Positions 1 to 8,631 are shown, numbered from the stretch's first letter. The stretch: 64,000 nt of DNA from Glycomyces arizonensis DSM 44726 (GCF_000482705.1 NZ_AXWO01000030.1:1-64000), one strand, 5' to 3'. Translations and numbers: made by a program. Notes: generated from the sequence alone by a model not told the origin.

Positions 1-128
1 AGGTTACCCACGTGTTACTCACCCGTTCGCCACTCGAGCACTCCCGAAGGAGCCTTTCCGTTCGACTTGCATGTGTGAAGCACGCCGCCAGCGTTCGTCC
101 TGAGCCAGGATCAAACTCTCCAACCAAA
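1..128 (-). rRNA. rrs: 16S ribosomal RNA, 5' end (partial)
   Basis: Read on the minus strand, the sequence contains the near-universal 16S start AGAGTTTGATCCTGGCTCAG (positions 119 down to 100), followed by the conserved GACGAACGCTGGCGGCG block and a typical actinobacterial V1 stem ending in GGGTGAGTAACACGTGGGTAA. Only about the first 120 nt are present; the rest lies to the left of the window. The exact mature 5' end is estimated from the usual distance to the AGAGTTTGATC motif. Confidence 0.97.
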
Positions 129-297
129 ACTTGAAACAAGTATGTGTCGAAGCATGCCCTGACCGATTATCCGGAACCACCGATCTCAGCAGACCAGCAG
201 CCCCAAGGAAAAGACAGTCAAAAACAGTACCAACCAAACCACCCAGCACCTAGACCAAGCAATCCAGCCAGCCCGCACGCTGACCATCCAAACACCC

Positions 298-317
298 TGT
301 TGAGTTCTCAAACAACA
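298..317 (-). promoter_or_regulatory. boxA-like antitermination element in rrn leader
   Basis: On the minus strand the leader carries GTTGTTTGAGAACTCAACAG. A TTGTTTGAGAACTCAA motif is commonly found in rRNA leaders of high-GC Gram-positives, where Nus factors assemble. It lies between the promoter at 374-401 and the 16S gene, the expected order. Confidence 0.5.
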
Positions 318-373
318 CGCCACAACCAAGCCTTACACTTTCGTGATTTGGCCTCAGCCGGAGCAACCTCTCA

Positions 374-401
374 ACTCTAGCAGCTGTTGATCCTCGTGCA
401 A
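374..401 (-). promoter_or_regulatory. rRNA operon promoter
   Basis: On the minus strand a TTGCAC -35 hexamer (401-396) and a TAGAGT -10 hexamer (379-374) are separated by 16 nt and point toward the 16S gene about 245 nt away. Spacing and position fit a housekeeping-sigma rrn promoter. Further promoters upstream are likely but were not resolved by eye. Confidence 0.6.
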
Positions 402-859
402 GTCCCAGGCTGATTAACCTGCGTCACACGCGATCGAGCCTCTATGAGTCTCTGAGATACCCGCGAATCAGCTTCCGGACCGCGCCAATACTCCTGAGAG
501 TTTGTCGCTGGTCTCCGGCGGCTTCCGGACCGGCCTTGTTCGGCTGTTCCGTTCCCCCGCGGGCAGAGACAAATATACACGGGCTTAACGGGGCCTGAAT
601 CGGGGGGTCCCCTTGGATTCGGGTGCCGCTCTGAACAGGGACGACAATCGCGGTGGCCGCCAAGCTCCGAATGGAGTGGAGCCGGCCGGCCCTCAAGCCG
701 CCTCGGCGAATCGGCGTGTGGGCCGCATGGGTTCGGCGGTCGTTCTTCAAGGCGGAGCGGTTCCGAAGTCGGTGTGCTCTATGCCATTCACTCGAACGGA
801 CGGGAATCAGCTTTATGGGTAGGGATTCGATTACAAATTGGCGATCTGCCATTGAGGCG

Positions 860-885
860 TCACCGATTGCGTTCGCAATCGGTGA
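860..885. repeat. 12-bp perfect inverted repeat
   Basis: Arms of 12 bp (TCACCGATTGCG and its complement) are separated by two bases in the non-coding stretch upstream of the rrn promoter. No T-run follows on either side. A protein-binding palindrome or a weak terminator is possible; the function is unknown. Confidence 0.45.
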
Positions 886-1126
886 GCAGTGGACGGCGCC
901 AGCGTGGGCGAGCGCGCTCGGCCGATACGGGGACGGTCGTCTTCTCCTACAGCCCCGAAGAGGTCGCGGCGCGCGTGCCTGGCGGATACGAGGGCGCGGT
1001 AGTTGCGGGGGCGAAAACGATGGTGTGGAGGCGGCAGGAGACGAGGCAAGAAGGGGCGGGCAGGCGGGCGCTGGGTATGGGCGGTGCGGTGGGCTTGCCA
1101 GTGTGTTCTTGCCGGTGCATACGCGA

Positions 1127-1158
1127 AACCGGGGACCGCCGAAAGGCGGTCCCCGGTT
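1127..1158 (-). terminator. terminator of the rplU-rpmA operon
   Basis: A 14-bp perfect stem (AACCGGGGACCGCC paired with its complement) with a GAAA loop lies 26 nt beyond the rpmA stop codon. There is no long T-run, as is common for actinobacterial terminators. Confidence 0.75.
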
Positions 1159-1184
1159 CCTCAAGTTCTGCGCGTGGGCTCTGA

Positions 1185-1439
1185 CTACTCGCTCGGGACG
1201 ATGTTCACGAGCTTGCGGCCCCGCTTGCTGGAGAACAGCACGCTGCCCTCGGCGAGCGCGAACAGCGTGTCGTCGCCGCCGCGGCCCACCAGGTCGCCCG
1301 GGTGGTACTTGGTGCCGCGCTGCCGGATGAGGATCTCACCGGCGTTGACGTGCTGACCCCCGAAGCGCTTCACACCGAGGCGCTTGGAATTGGAGTCGCG
1401 CCCGTTACGGGAGCTGGATGCACCCTTCTTGTGTGCCAT
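1185..1439 (-). CDS. rpmA: 50S ribosomal protein L27
   Basis: The 84-residue protein begins [20 protein letters not shown] and contains the family signature [22 protein letters not shown], so it is L27, a component near the peptidyl-transferase centre of the large ribosomal subunit. The length is normal. As usual for actinobacteria there is no N-terminal extension of the firmicute type that needs proteolytic removal. It follows rplU by 11 nt and is cotranscribed with it; a strong hairpin ends the unit. Confidence 0.98.
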   Translation of the reverse strand: MAHKKGASSSRNGRDSNSKRLGVKRFGGQHVNAGEILIRQRGTKYHPGDLVGRGGDDTLFALAEGSVLFSSKRGRKLVNIVPSE

Positions 1440-1450
1440 CGGTCAACCCC

Positions 1451-1750
1451 TTACTTCTCGATCCCGGTGACCTTGACGCGGGTCAGCGGCTGGCGGTGCC
1501 CCTGGCGCTTGTGGTAACCGGTCTTGTTCTTGTACTTGTGGATCTTGATCTTCGGGCCCTTGGTGTGCTCGAGAAGTTCACCGCTCACCGTGACGCCGGA
1601 GGCGTCGGTGACCACAGTGCCTTCGTCGACGAGCATCACCGCAGGCAGCGTAAGCGTGTCGCCGGGCTCACCCTGAAGCTTCTCGACTTCGAGGACGTCG
1701 CCCTCGGCGACCTTGTACTGCTTTCCGCCAGTCTTGACGATTGCGTACAT
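1451..1750 (-). CDS. rplU: 50S ribosomal protein L21
   Basis: The 99-residue product ([14 protein letters not shown] at the N terminus, [17 protein letters not shown] near the C terminus) is ribosomal protein L21, which binds 23S rRNA. The open frame extends about 105 codons further upstream, but ATG at 1750 is preceded by AAGGAG at good spacing and matches the family start exactly. It is the first gene of the conserved rplU-rpmA pair. A 9-bp hairpin lies just upstream of its ribosome binding site and may be a leader element. Confidence 0.98.
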   Translation of the reverse strand: MYAIVKTGGKQYKVAEGDVLEVEKLQGEPGDTLTLPAVMLVDEGTVVTDASGVTVSGELLEHTKGPKIKIHKYKNKTGYHKRQGHRQPLTRVKVTGIEK

Positions 1751-2096
1751 GTCGACGCTGGTCTCCTTGGGTCCTCCCCGGTGCGGGGAATTAGTTCCCC
1801 GCAGGGGAACGGTGTCTGTCAAACAATTGCGGTGTCGTCCACCTCTGCCGCGTCGCCGCGGCAGGCCCGCCGATCGAGCTCCAGGCCCGCTTCGGAGAGT
1901 GGGCGTATGCGCTCGACCTTCTGGTCTTCGACGCATCCGCCCCGCGGGGCTGTGCGCCGAAATCCGAACTTTCACGTCCCCCGCTTGCGCGGGGCGCGGA
2001 CTTCCCCGCCGGAACGGGGAGGAAAAAGCTGAAGGCTCTGCAGGCCGCTCACTAGCGTACGTCATGTACGGGCCGGTTTCGGCATTGGGACCAGAT
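1751..2096 (-). promoter_or_regulatory. rplU leader region with hairpin 1782-1803
   Basis: About 345 nt separate the rne terminator from rplU. On the minus strand a possible -10 box TACGCT lies at 2058-2053. A perfect 9-bp stem (TGCGGGGAA with its complement, loop of four) lies at 1782-1803, about 15 nt upstream of the rplU ribosome binding site. The long leader and its hairpin suggest post-transcriptional control of the ribosomal protein operon, but this is inference. No known riboswitch class was recognised. Confidence 0.4.
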
Positions 2097-2128
2097 CGAC
2101 GCCGCGGACGTCACAGTCCGCGGCGTCG
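2097..2128 (-). terminator. terminator downstream of the RNase E/G gene
   Basis: A perfect 13-bp stem (CGACGCCGCGGAC with its complement) encloses a 6-nt loop and begins 7 nt after the stop codon of the RNase E/G gene. It separates that gene from the rplU leader. No T-run follows. Confidence 0.8.
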
Positions 2129-2135
2129 TCCCGGA

Positions 2136-4409
2136 TCAATCCGCGTCGTTCCCGGCCTCGCCGTCGTGCTCGGTGCTCGATGCCGCGATCTTCGCAGTCT
2201 GCTCGGCTGCCGACTTGGGCTCGCCTTGCTCGTTCTTCTGGCCGGACTGCTTGCCCGACTTGGTGCGCTCGCGCTTCTTCTTGCCGCCGCCACCGTTGCC
2301 GTTGCCGTTGCCGTTCGAGGAGCCGCCGCGCTTCTTGGAGGTGCCGAGGATCTCGTCGGTGTGGACGATGACGCCGCGGCCCTTGCAGTGGTCGCACGGC
2401 TCGGAGAACGCCTCGATGAGGCCCTGGCCGACGCGCTTGCGCGTCATCTGCACCAGCCCCAGGGAGGTCACCTCGGTGACCTGGTGCTTGGTGCGGTCGC
2501 GGCCCAGGCATTCGGTGAGGCGGCGCAGCACGAGGTCGCGGTTCGACTCGAGCACCATGTCGATGAAGTCGATGACGACGATGCCGCCGACGTCGCGCAG
2601 CCGCAGCTGGCGCACGATCTCCTCGGCAGCTTCGAGGTTGTTGCGGGTGACGGTCTCCTCGAGGTTCCCGCCCTCGCCGGTGAAGCGGCCGGTGTTGACG
2701 TCGATGACGGTCATGGCCTCGGTCTTGTCGATGACCAGCGAGCCGCCCGACGGCAGGTAGACCTTGCGGTCGAGGGCCTTGAGCAGCTGCTCGTCGACGC
2801 GCTTCTCGGCGAAGACGTCCTTGGTGCCGGTGTGGCGCTTCAGGCGCGGCAGCAGCTCGGGCGAGACCCCTTCGAGGTACTTGTGGATCTCGTCGTAGGC
2901 GTCCTCGCCTTCGACGAGGAGTTCCTTGAAGTCCTCGTTGAAGACGTCGCGGACCACTCGGATGAGCACGTCGGGCTCGGAGTGGAGCACGGTCGGGGCG
3001 TTGCCCTTCTTGGCCTTGGCCTGGATCTCCTCCCACTCGATCTGGAGGCGGGAGATGTCGCGGGCCAGGTCCTCGGGGCCCGCTCCCTCGGCGGCGGTGC
3101 GGACGATGACGCCCGCGCCCTCGGGCACGAGCTTCTTCAGCGCCGCGCGCAGTCGGGTGCGCTCGCGGTCGGGGAGCTTGCGGGAGATGCCGGAGGCGTT
3201 GCCGCCGGGGACGTAGACCAGGTGGCGGCCCGACAACGCGATGTGGCTGGTCAGGCGCGCGCCCTTGTGGCCGACGGGGTCCTTGGTGACCTGGACGAGC
3301 ACGGAGTCGCCGGGGCGCAGGGCCTGCTCGATGGAGCGGGCCTTCCCGGCCAGGCCGGTGGCGTCCCAGTTGACCTCGCCGGCGTAGAGGACGGCGTTGC
3401 GGCCGCGGCCGATGTCGACGAAGGCGGCCTCCATCGACGGGAGGACGTTCTGGACCTTGCCGAGGTAGACGTTGCCGACCAGGCCTTGGGAGCCGGATTT
3501 GGAGACGTAGTGCTCGGCGAGGATGTCGTCTTCGAGGACGGCGGCCTGGGCGCGGCCGCCCCGGACCCTGACGACCATCTGGCGTTCGACCGCTTCGCGG
3601 CGGGCGAGGAACTCGGCCTCGCTGACGACCTGGACGCGGTTGCGTCCGCCTTTGCGGCCGTCCCGGCGGCGCTGGCGCTTCGCTTCGAGGCGGGTGGAGC
3701 CGGAGACGCCGCGGACGTCGTCGTTGGAGGTCTTCTTCGGAGTGCGGACCTTGACGACGACTTCGGCGTCCGAGTCGTCGCGCTTGCCGCGGTCGGAGTC
3801 TTCGGCGCCGGCCCGCTTGCGGCGGCGGCGCCTGCGGCGGGTGATCTCGGGGCCGTCGGATCCGCCGGACTCGTCGTCGGCGTCGGCCGAGGTGTCGCCT
3901 TCGTCGTCGTCGTCCTCGTCGGTGTCGTCGTCGGAGGCGCTGTCGCCGCCCTTGCCGCGTCCGCGGCCACGGCGCCCGCGCCGTCCGCGACGGCGGCGGC
4001 GCTCTTCGGCGCTCTCGTCGTCGTCGAAGTCGTCGTCGTAGTCGTCGACGATCTCCTCGTCTTCGGGGGGTTCGGGCTCTTTGCGCTGCTGGGCCTTGGA
4101 CTTCGAGGCGCCCTGCTTCTGCTGGCCCTTCTTGGGCTCGGCCTTCTTGGACTCTGTCTTCTTCTGGGCCGTCTTCTTCTGCGACCGCTTGGGCTCGTCC
4201 AGCTCGTCGCTCTCGCGTTCGGCGCGGCGCTCGGTCTTCTCGACCTTGGGCGGGGGTGCGAACACCGCCGCCGCCTGGGGGGCCGCGGAGGGACGGGTGC
4301 GCTCGGGTGCGGGCGCGGGTTCCGCGGGTTCTGGGTTCTTGGGTTTCTGCGGCGCCATGAAGGTGACCGCAGCCGCGGGCACCTGCTCGCGCGGCTCGTT
4401 CTCGCGCAT
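2136..4409 (-). CDS. rne: ribonuclease E/G family endoribonuclease
   Basis: A 757-residue single-strand-specific endoribonuclease for rRNA maturation and mRNA decay. The first ~290 residues are charged low-complexity sequence (runs of D/E, R and K), as in actinobacterial RNase E/G. An S1 RNA-binding domain follows (about 300-395, GNVYLGKVQNVLPSMEAAFV). The DNase I-like catalytic region carries the two metal-binding aspartates in MTVIDVNTG and VVIDFIDM (about 560-620), and a zinc-link motif CDHCKGRG sits near 670. The S1 domain is interrupted by the extra segment typical of the family. ATG at 4409 was chosen because GGAG precedes it; the frame could extend to 4484 without a ribosome binding site. 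Genes for L21, L27 and then Obg often follow this enzyme; here rplU-rpmA does. Confidence 0.95.
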   Translation of the reverse strand: MRENEPREQVPAAAVTFMAPQKPKNPEPAEPAPAPERTRPSAAPQAAAVFAPPPKVEKTERRAERESDELDEPKRSQKKTAQKKTESKKAEPKKGQQKQGASKSKAQQRKEPEPPEDEEIVDDYDDDFDDDESAEERRRRRGRRGRRGRGRGKGGDSASDDDTDEDDDDEGDTSADADDESGGSDGPEITRRRRRRRKRAGAEDSDRGKRDDSDAEVVVKVRTPKKTSNDDVRGVSGSTRLEAKRQRRRDGRKGGRNRVQVVSEAEFLARREAVERQMVVRVRGGRAQAAVLEDDILAEHYVSKSGSQGLVGNVYLGKVQNVLPSMEAAFVDIGRGRNAVLYAGEVNWDATGLAGKARSIEQALRPGDSVLVQVTKDPVGHKGARLTSHIALSGRHLVYVPGGNASGISRKLPDRERTRLRAALKKLVPEGAGVIVRTAAEGAGPEDLARDISRLQIEWEEIQAKAKKGNAPTVLHSEPDVLIRVVRDVFNEDFKELLVEGEDAYDEIHKYLEGVSPELLPRLKRHTGTKDVFAEKRVDEQLLKALDRKVYLPSGGSLVIDKTEAMTVIDVNTGRFTGEGGNLEETVTRNNLEAAEEIVRQLRLRDVGGIVVIDFIDMVLESNRDLVLRRLTECLGRDRTKHQVTEVTSLGLVQMTRKRVGQGLIEAFSEPCDHCKGRGVIVHTDEILGTSKKRGGSSNGNGNGNGGGGKKKRERTKSGKQSGQKNEQGEPKSAAEQTAKIAASSTEHDGEAGNDAD

Positions 4410-4906
4410 GCGAATAAATCTCCATTCCAGCCGCTGCCCGGGCGCATGACGCGGTGTGCGTCCGCTGCCGCACGGGCGCGGCATCAGTAGTGCGGTCCTC
4501 CCACCTCGGCGGCGCCTGCGAGTCGTTCACCGACTCAGCGCCCCGTGCCGTTCGGACCGCACCGAAAGCCTCAACTCGCGCCGGGAAAACACCTCTGCCC
4601 CGGCCGAGTGCCGTCGCGTCCGCCACCGTGAGCAGTGCGGACAGGACCACTGCGTCGCACCGTCGTCTATATGTGCGGTACGACAAGGTCGAGTATCGCA
4701 CACTCTGCGTCATTCGCCGAGTCGGACGGCAAGCCGGTGCCCCGCCTCTCAGTGAGGGCGCTCACGTTCAGTGAGGGTGAATCCCGCGGTTGGCACGACG
4801 GGGACCTGGTCCGCGTCCGATGTACTCGATAAGCTGGCCGCATTCGGCGCGCGGGCCCCATCCCGGCCCGCGGCGTGCAACCGACGCGGAGGTCACGGAC
4901 ATCGCA
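4410..4906. other. divergent intergenic region with inverted motif TGTGCG...CGCACA
   Basis: Nearly 500 nt lie between the divergent RNase E/G gene and the membrane protein at 4907. TGTGCG (4672-4677) and CGCACA (4697-4702) form an inverted pair around GTCGAGTAT. The 14-mer GTCGAGTATCGCAC (4688-4701) recurs at 30030-30043 between eccC and eccD, each time with a nearby TATAnGTGCG. It may be a shared operator or promoter element. No gene is evident here. Confidence 0.4.
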
Positions 4907-5596
4907 GTGCAGGTCATCGACTCCGAGGAGTCCGACGAGCCCGTAGGTGACGGCAAGCCCGACACCTACCAGGGGCGGCATCGCGGCGCCGACCGGTTCC
5001 GGCAGCTCGCCAGCGCGGGGGGCGTCCTCGCGGCGGTCGTCGTGCTCCTGGCGGGCGGCGGGACGCTGCTGTTCTGGATGAGCGGTCTGGGCGACGCCGA
5101 GCCGGACGTGGACGCCGAGGCGATCGGCGACCTGTGCGAACGGTTCGTCGACCCCGAGCTCCTGGCGCCTTGGGCGGACGTGGAGCAGGTGCGGGAGTCC
5201 TCCGAGCGCACCGAGAACGAGGTGCGCACCTTCGACTGCACCTATTCGGCCGAGCACACCGGCAGCGACGCGTACCGGCTGGTCACGTTCCTGGCGACGG
5301 TGCAGGTCTACGAGTCGGCCGACGACGCGCGGGCCGCCCACGCGGGCGTGCTCGAACTGGAGGCCGACGAGGGGCACGCGACGTCGTCGGTGAGCGGGGT
5401 CGGCGAGGAGGCCTCGGTGGCCGTCGTCGAGGGCGGCGAGGAGGCCGAGCTGCGCCTGCACGCCCAGGAGGCCAACGTGACGGTGAGCGTCAACTCCTTC
5501 TTCACGGGCGTGCCGCCCGAGGGCGGGGACCAGCGGCAGCTGGCGGTGGATCTGGCCGGGGCGCTCATCGACGCGCTCCCCCGGGACGGGAAATGA
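4907..5596 (+). CDS. membrane-anchored extracytoplasmic protein, DUF3558-like
   Basis: Not assignable to a named function. With the GTG start at 4907 the 229-residue protein has a short acidic cytoplasmic head, one transmembrane segment (about 34-58) and an extracellular domain of about 165 residues. That domain begins DLCERFVDPELLAPW and contains a second cysteine in FDCTYS. It resembles the lipoprotein domains at 14037, 19946 and 35865 and the paralogue immediately downstream: an LC/FC opening, a second cysteine about 35-45 residues later, then a closing helix (QLAVDLAGALIDALP). A longer frame opens at 4790, but GGAGGT at 4888-4893 favours the GTG start, with somewhat long spacing. Its location beside the ESX genes suggests a role at the cell envelope linked to secretion; this is inference. 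Confidence 0.7.
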   Translation: MQVIDSEESDEPVGDGKPDTYQGRHRGADRFRQLASAGGVLAAVVVLLAGGGTLLFWMSGLGDAEPDVDAEAIGDLCERFVDPELLAPWADVEQVRESSERTENEVRTFDCTYSAEHTGSDAYRLVTFLATVQVYESADDARAAHAGVLELEADEGHATSSVSGVGEEASVAVVEGGEEAELRLHAQEANVTVSVNSFFTGVPPEGGDQRQLAVDLAGALIDALPRDGK

Positions 5597-5671
5597 CCGA
5601 CACCCCTCTAAGCTGGCCCTGACCGCCTTGGCGTCAAGCTGACACGCCGAAAATCGATCGCGGAGGATATC

Positions 5672-6910
5672 GTGAGCGCCACACCACCCTTTGGCCCCGC
5701 TTATGACCAGTCGCCGGACGAGGGCCCGCGGCGCGGTTCACACCAGTGGGAGCCGCAGGCGGGCGCTCCGCGCGGGGCGCAGGGTGGTCGCGGTCAGGTG
5801 CCCGGTCCGGACCGGGACGGGCAGCGCCCGCAGGCGGGCAGGCCCGCATCGGGCCAGGGCCGCCAGATGCCCGCGGCGGGCGGCAGGCCGCAGGCCGGCG
5901 GGGGTCCGCAGGCGGGAGGCCCGCAGGCCGGTCGCGGCCAGGCCCGCCCGCAGCAGTCGCCGTACACCTCGCCGCAGACCGGCGGCCGCGCCCAAGCGCC
6001 GCAAGCACAGCCGCCGCACTCACCGCAGCCGCAGTCACCGCAAGCACAGTCGTCGCCGCCGCGCCCGGCGCAGCCCTACCAGCGCCAAGAGCCGTCCGAG
6101 TACGGCTCCCCGCGTCCGCCGCAGGCCGCTGCGGCCGAGCAGACGCGCGCGCCCGAGCCGTTCGAGGAGGCCGCGTTCGCCGACGCGCCGACCGGCTCGT
6201 GGGGCGACGAGGAGGGCACGACCGCGATCGGCAAGCTCGGGTACGTCCCCAAGGAGCCCCGCAAGCGCTCGGACTTCCAGAAGAAGCGCAGCCGGGCCCG
6301 CAAGACGAGCCCGATCCCGAAGATCATCGCGGCGATCGTCGTGCTGGGCCTGCTGGGCGGGGCCGGCTGGTGGTGGTTCAGCCGCGACGACTCCACCGGG
6401 GAGCAGACGCAGGAGGCCGAGTCGGGCCTGACCTACGGCAAGAGCGAGGACCCGTGCTCGCTGGCCGACGCCGCGCCGCTCGAGCAGTACACCGGCGACG
6501 TGGAGGCGGAGGCGACCGCCGCGGCCGAGCAGAAGAACAGCGGCTGGGAGCAGTCGTGCACGCTCACGTACGGGGCCGTCGACAGCGCCGTGGCGCTGCT
6601 GGAGTTCGAGGCCGTCTCGTACGACTCGGACGCGCGGGCGTCGGTGAGCTTCGAGATGAGCACGGGCGGGATCACCGGATCGTGGACGCAGGTGGACCCG
6701 GCGCCGGAGATCGGCGCGCAGGCCGCCGCGGTGGTGGCCATCCCCGACGACGGCGGCACCTCGAACTACCAGCTGCACGTCCAGGACGGCAACGTCTACC
6801 TGATCGTGCGCCTGGCCCTGGTCGACTCCGGGCTGGACCAGCAGGGCCTGACGGACCTGACCGTCCAGCTGGCGGACTCGTACCTGGCCGCGTGGCGGGA
6901 CGCGTCCTGA
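5672..6910 (+). CDS. membrane protein with Pro/Gln-rich N terminus and DUF3558-like domain
   Basis: A 412-residue paralogue of the preceding gene. Residues 1-165 are a cytoplasmic, disordered region rich in proline, glutamine, glycine and arginine. A basic stretch (KRSDFQKKRSRARK) leads into a single transmembrane segment (about 217-236, ending GWWWF). The extracellular domain starts at DPCSLADAAPLEQY and has a second cysteine in QSCTLTYG. The GTG start at 5672 is preceded by GGAGG. It lies 75 nt behind its paralogue on the same strand, so the two probably form one transcription unit facing the eccE operon. Pro/Gln-rich cytoplasmic tails on single-pass proteins also occur at 18252 and 33279 in this locus. 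The function is unknown. Confidence 0.75.
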   Translation: MSATPPFGPAYDQSPDEGPRRGSHQWEPQAGAPRGAQGGRGQVPGPDRDGQRPQAGRPASGQGRQMPAAGGRPQAGGGPQAGGPQAGRGQARPQQSPYTSPQTGGRAQAPQAQPPHSPQPQSPQAQSSPPRPAQPYQRQEPSEYGSPRPPQAAAAEQTRAPEPFEEAAFADAPTGSWGDEEGTTAIGKLGYVPKEPRKRSDFQKKRSRARKTSPIPKIIAAIVVLGLLGGAGWWWFSRDDSTGEQTQEAESGLTYGKSEDPCSLADAAPLEQYTGDVEAEATAAAEQKNSGWEQSCTLTYGAVDSAVALLEFEAVSYDSDARASVSFEMSTGGITGSWTQVDPAPEIGAQAAAVVAIPDDGGTSNYQLHVQDGNVYLIVRLALVDSGLDQQGLTDLTVQLADSYLAAWRDAS

Positions 6911-6961
6911 CGCGGGCATGACGAAGGCGGGCAGAGAGGTCTCTGCCCGCCTTTCGCGTCA
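6908..6961. terminator. bidirectional terminator between convergent genes
   Basis: A 13-bp stem (6924-6936 with 6941-6953, loop AGGT) lies inside a further 7-bp pairing (TGACGCG at 6908-6914 with CGCGTCA at 6955-6961). It occupies the 53 nt between the convergent genes ending at 6910 and 6964, so it can serve both directions. Confidence 0.8.
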
Positions 6962-6963
6962 GC

Positions 6964-8631
6964 TCAGTACGTGCGCATGGGCGCGCCGAACATCTGCGCC
7001 TCGATGGAGGTCGGGGCGCACCACAGGTACTTCTCCTTCTGGCCCTTGCGGAGCATGGCGATCATGTCGTCGTGCAGCATCTGGAGCCATTGCAGGACTT
7101 CCTGGTTGACGCGGATGCTCGACCGCGCGATCTGGGCCTCCTCGGCGGTGAGCCGCTGAAGGACGGTCATGTGGGCCTCGGAGGTGAGGTTGTCGGCGTA
7201 GTTGGTCAGGCGCGGCAGCACCGTCAGCTGGGTGCGCCAGGGCCCGAGGATCGACTTGGTCTGCGAGCCGCGCTCACCGACGTCGTAGACGTACAGCGCC
7301 GGTGAGTGCTGGCTGGCCTCGACGGTGACCGGCTGGTCGCCGTGGAGGACGGCGAGGCGGTCGTTGCGGTTCGTGGCCGACTCGCCCAGGCCGTTCCACT
7401 CCTGCGGGCGCGTGGTGCACACCGCGACGCGCGTGCCGAGCGCGAGGGCGCGGAAGACCAGCAGCCGCGCGAGGTAGACGCCGCCGATGAGGTTGATGCG
7501 GGTCTCCTCGGGCCGGAAGAACGGCGCGACGACCGGGACCTGCTCGGCGTCGCGGCCGATGACGAGCCCGGCGGGCGGGCTGGCCGAGGTCATGAGCTCC
7601 AGGGCCCGGGCGGTGGGGATCTGCGGCGTGGAGCGCAGCGGCTCGATGGCCCGGCCCGCGTCCGAGGCGGTCTCGACGGCGCGGTCGGTGACCGGCAGGC
7701 CGTAGACGGTGCCCTCGGTGGGGCCGGCCGAGACCTGGGAGACGCCGAACAGGCCCGCCGAGGTGGGCATGGCGCTGACCGGGCCGCCGCTGAGGGGGGC
7801 GGCGCCGGAGTAGGGCATGCCCGAGTACGGCTGGGCCGAGGCGGGCTGGCTCGAGAACGGCTGCCCGGAGACCGGGCGGGCCGCGGGCTGGCCGGAGACC
7901 GGCTGGGCCGACACCGGGGAGATCTGGGAGACCTGCGGGGCCGAGACCGAGGGGCCGGAGACGGGCGCGGCCGAGACCGGCGCCGAGGACGGCGGCATCG
8001 GCGGTTGCGAGACCGACGGCGGCGGCGAGGGCGGCGCCGACTGCGGCGCGACGGCGGGGCGCTGGCCCGTGGGCGGCCCGGCCGGGGGCCGGGCGGCCGG
8101 AGGCTGCGCCGTCGGAGGCTGGGTCGTGGGGGGCTGCGGCGCCTGCGGCTGCGCGGTCTGCGGCTGCTGGGACCGCGGGGGCTGCGGCGCCCGGGGCGGC
8201 GCGGCCGGAGGCTGGCGGGGCGGCTGCGGCGCGGCGCCGCCGCGTCCCGGTGACGCGGGCGGCTGCCCTTGGCGTCCAGGGGAGGACGGAGGCGGCGGGG
8301 TCTGGCCGCCGCCGTAGGTGCGCGGCGCGGCGGGCGCGGGCGGGCGCGGCGTCTGCTGCGGCGGGGAGGCGGCGGGCGTCCGCGGGGGCGAGGCGGCCGG
8401 TCCCCTTGCGCTCGGAACCCCGGTGCTCGGTCCGCCGGCGCTGGGGGCGCCGCGGCGGGCGACCTTGACGGTGCCGCCGTTCTCGTCGTCGACCGCGGGC
8501 GGGGACTGCGGCTCGCCCCGCTCCTCGTCCTCGTCGTCGCTGTGGTGGCGGCCGCTCCCGTAGGAGCCCCCCTGATAGGTGCCGCCCTGGTAGCTGCCGC
8601 CGCCGTAGACGTTGCCGTTGCGGTCGCTCAT
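6964..8631 (-). CDS. ESX-locus protein with proline-rich N terminus, translationally coupled to eccE
   Basis: A 555-residue protein. About 300 N-terminal residues are low-complexity (QGGxYQGGSYGSG, then long Pro/Ala/Gln/Ser tracts with VSxQPVSGQPxxxQP repeats). The final ~215 residues form a globular alpha/beta domain (INLIGGVYLARLLVFRALAL, RVAVCTTRPQEWNGL) that looks like a nucleotide-binding-type fold without a P-loop. The ATG at 8631 overlaps the eccE stop as ATGA and follows GGAGGAGG. The open frame runs thousands of bases further upstream, but that part reads through eccE in another frame. Tight coupling to eccE points to a cytoplasmic accessory or assembly factor for the secretion machine. 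No family name was recognised. Confidence 0.75.
   Translation of the reverse strand: MSDRNGNVYGGGSYQGGTYQGGSYGSGRHHSDDEDEERGEPQSPPAVDDENGGTVKVARRGAPSAGGPSTGVPSARGPAASPPRTPAASPPQQTPRPPAPAAPRTYGGGQTPPPPSSPGRQGQPPASPGRGGAAPQPPRQPPAAPPRAPQPPRSQQPQTAQPQAPQPPTTQPPTAQPPAARPPAGPPTGQRPAVAPQSAPPSPPPSVSQPPMPPSSAPVSAAPVSGPSVSAPQVSQISPVSAQPVSGQPAARPVSGQPFSSQPASAQPYSGMPYSGAAPLSGGPVSAMPTSAGLFGVSQVSAGPTEGTVYGLPVTDRAVETASDAGRAIEPLRSTPQIPTARALELMTSASPPAGLVIGRDAEQVPVVAPFFRPEETRINLIGGVYLARLLVFRALALGTRVAVCTTRPQEWNGLGESATNRNDRLAVLHGDQPVTVEASQHSPALYVYDVGERGSQTKSILGPWRTQLTVLPRLTNYADNLTSEAHMTVLQRLTAEEAQIARSSIRVNQEVLQWLQMLHDDMIAMLRKGQKEKYLWCAPTSIEAQMFGAPMRTY

Larger units (their letters stand above)
129..1184. other. 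rrn leader and upstream intergenic region
   Basis: About 1 kb with no convincing gene. The first 280 nt (129-401) form the 16S leader on the minus strand and are richer in A and T than the surroundings. Open frames between 440 and 1164 occur on both strands, overlap each other, lack ribosome binding sites and look like chance frames in GC-rich DNA. Recognisable elements are a small stem next to the 16S end (129-141), a boxA-like element, one good rRNA promoter, a 12-bp palindrome (860-885) and the rpmA terminator. Confidence 0.6.

Noticed and set aside
442-1330. Overlapping open frames of 117-240 codons on both strands upstream of the rRNA gene
   Set aside because: They overlap each other, lack ribosome binding sites and have Arg/Pro/Gly-rich translations typical of chance frames in GC-rich DNA.
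1713-4490. 925-codon plus-strand open frame
   Set aside because: Antisense shadow of the RNase E/G and rplU genes; Leu/Val/Asp-rich low-complexity translation and no family resemblance.
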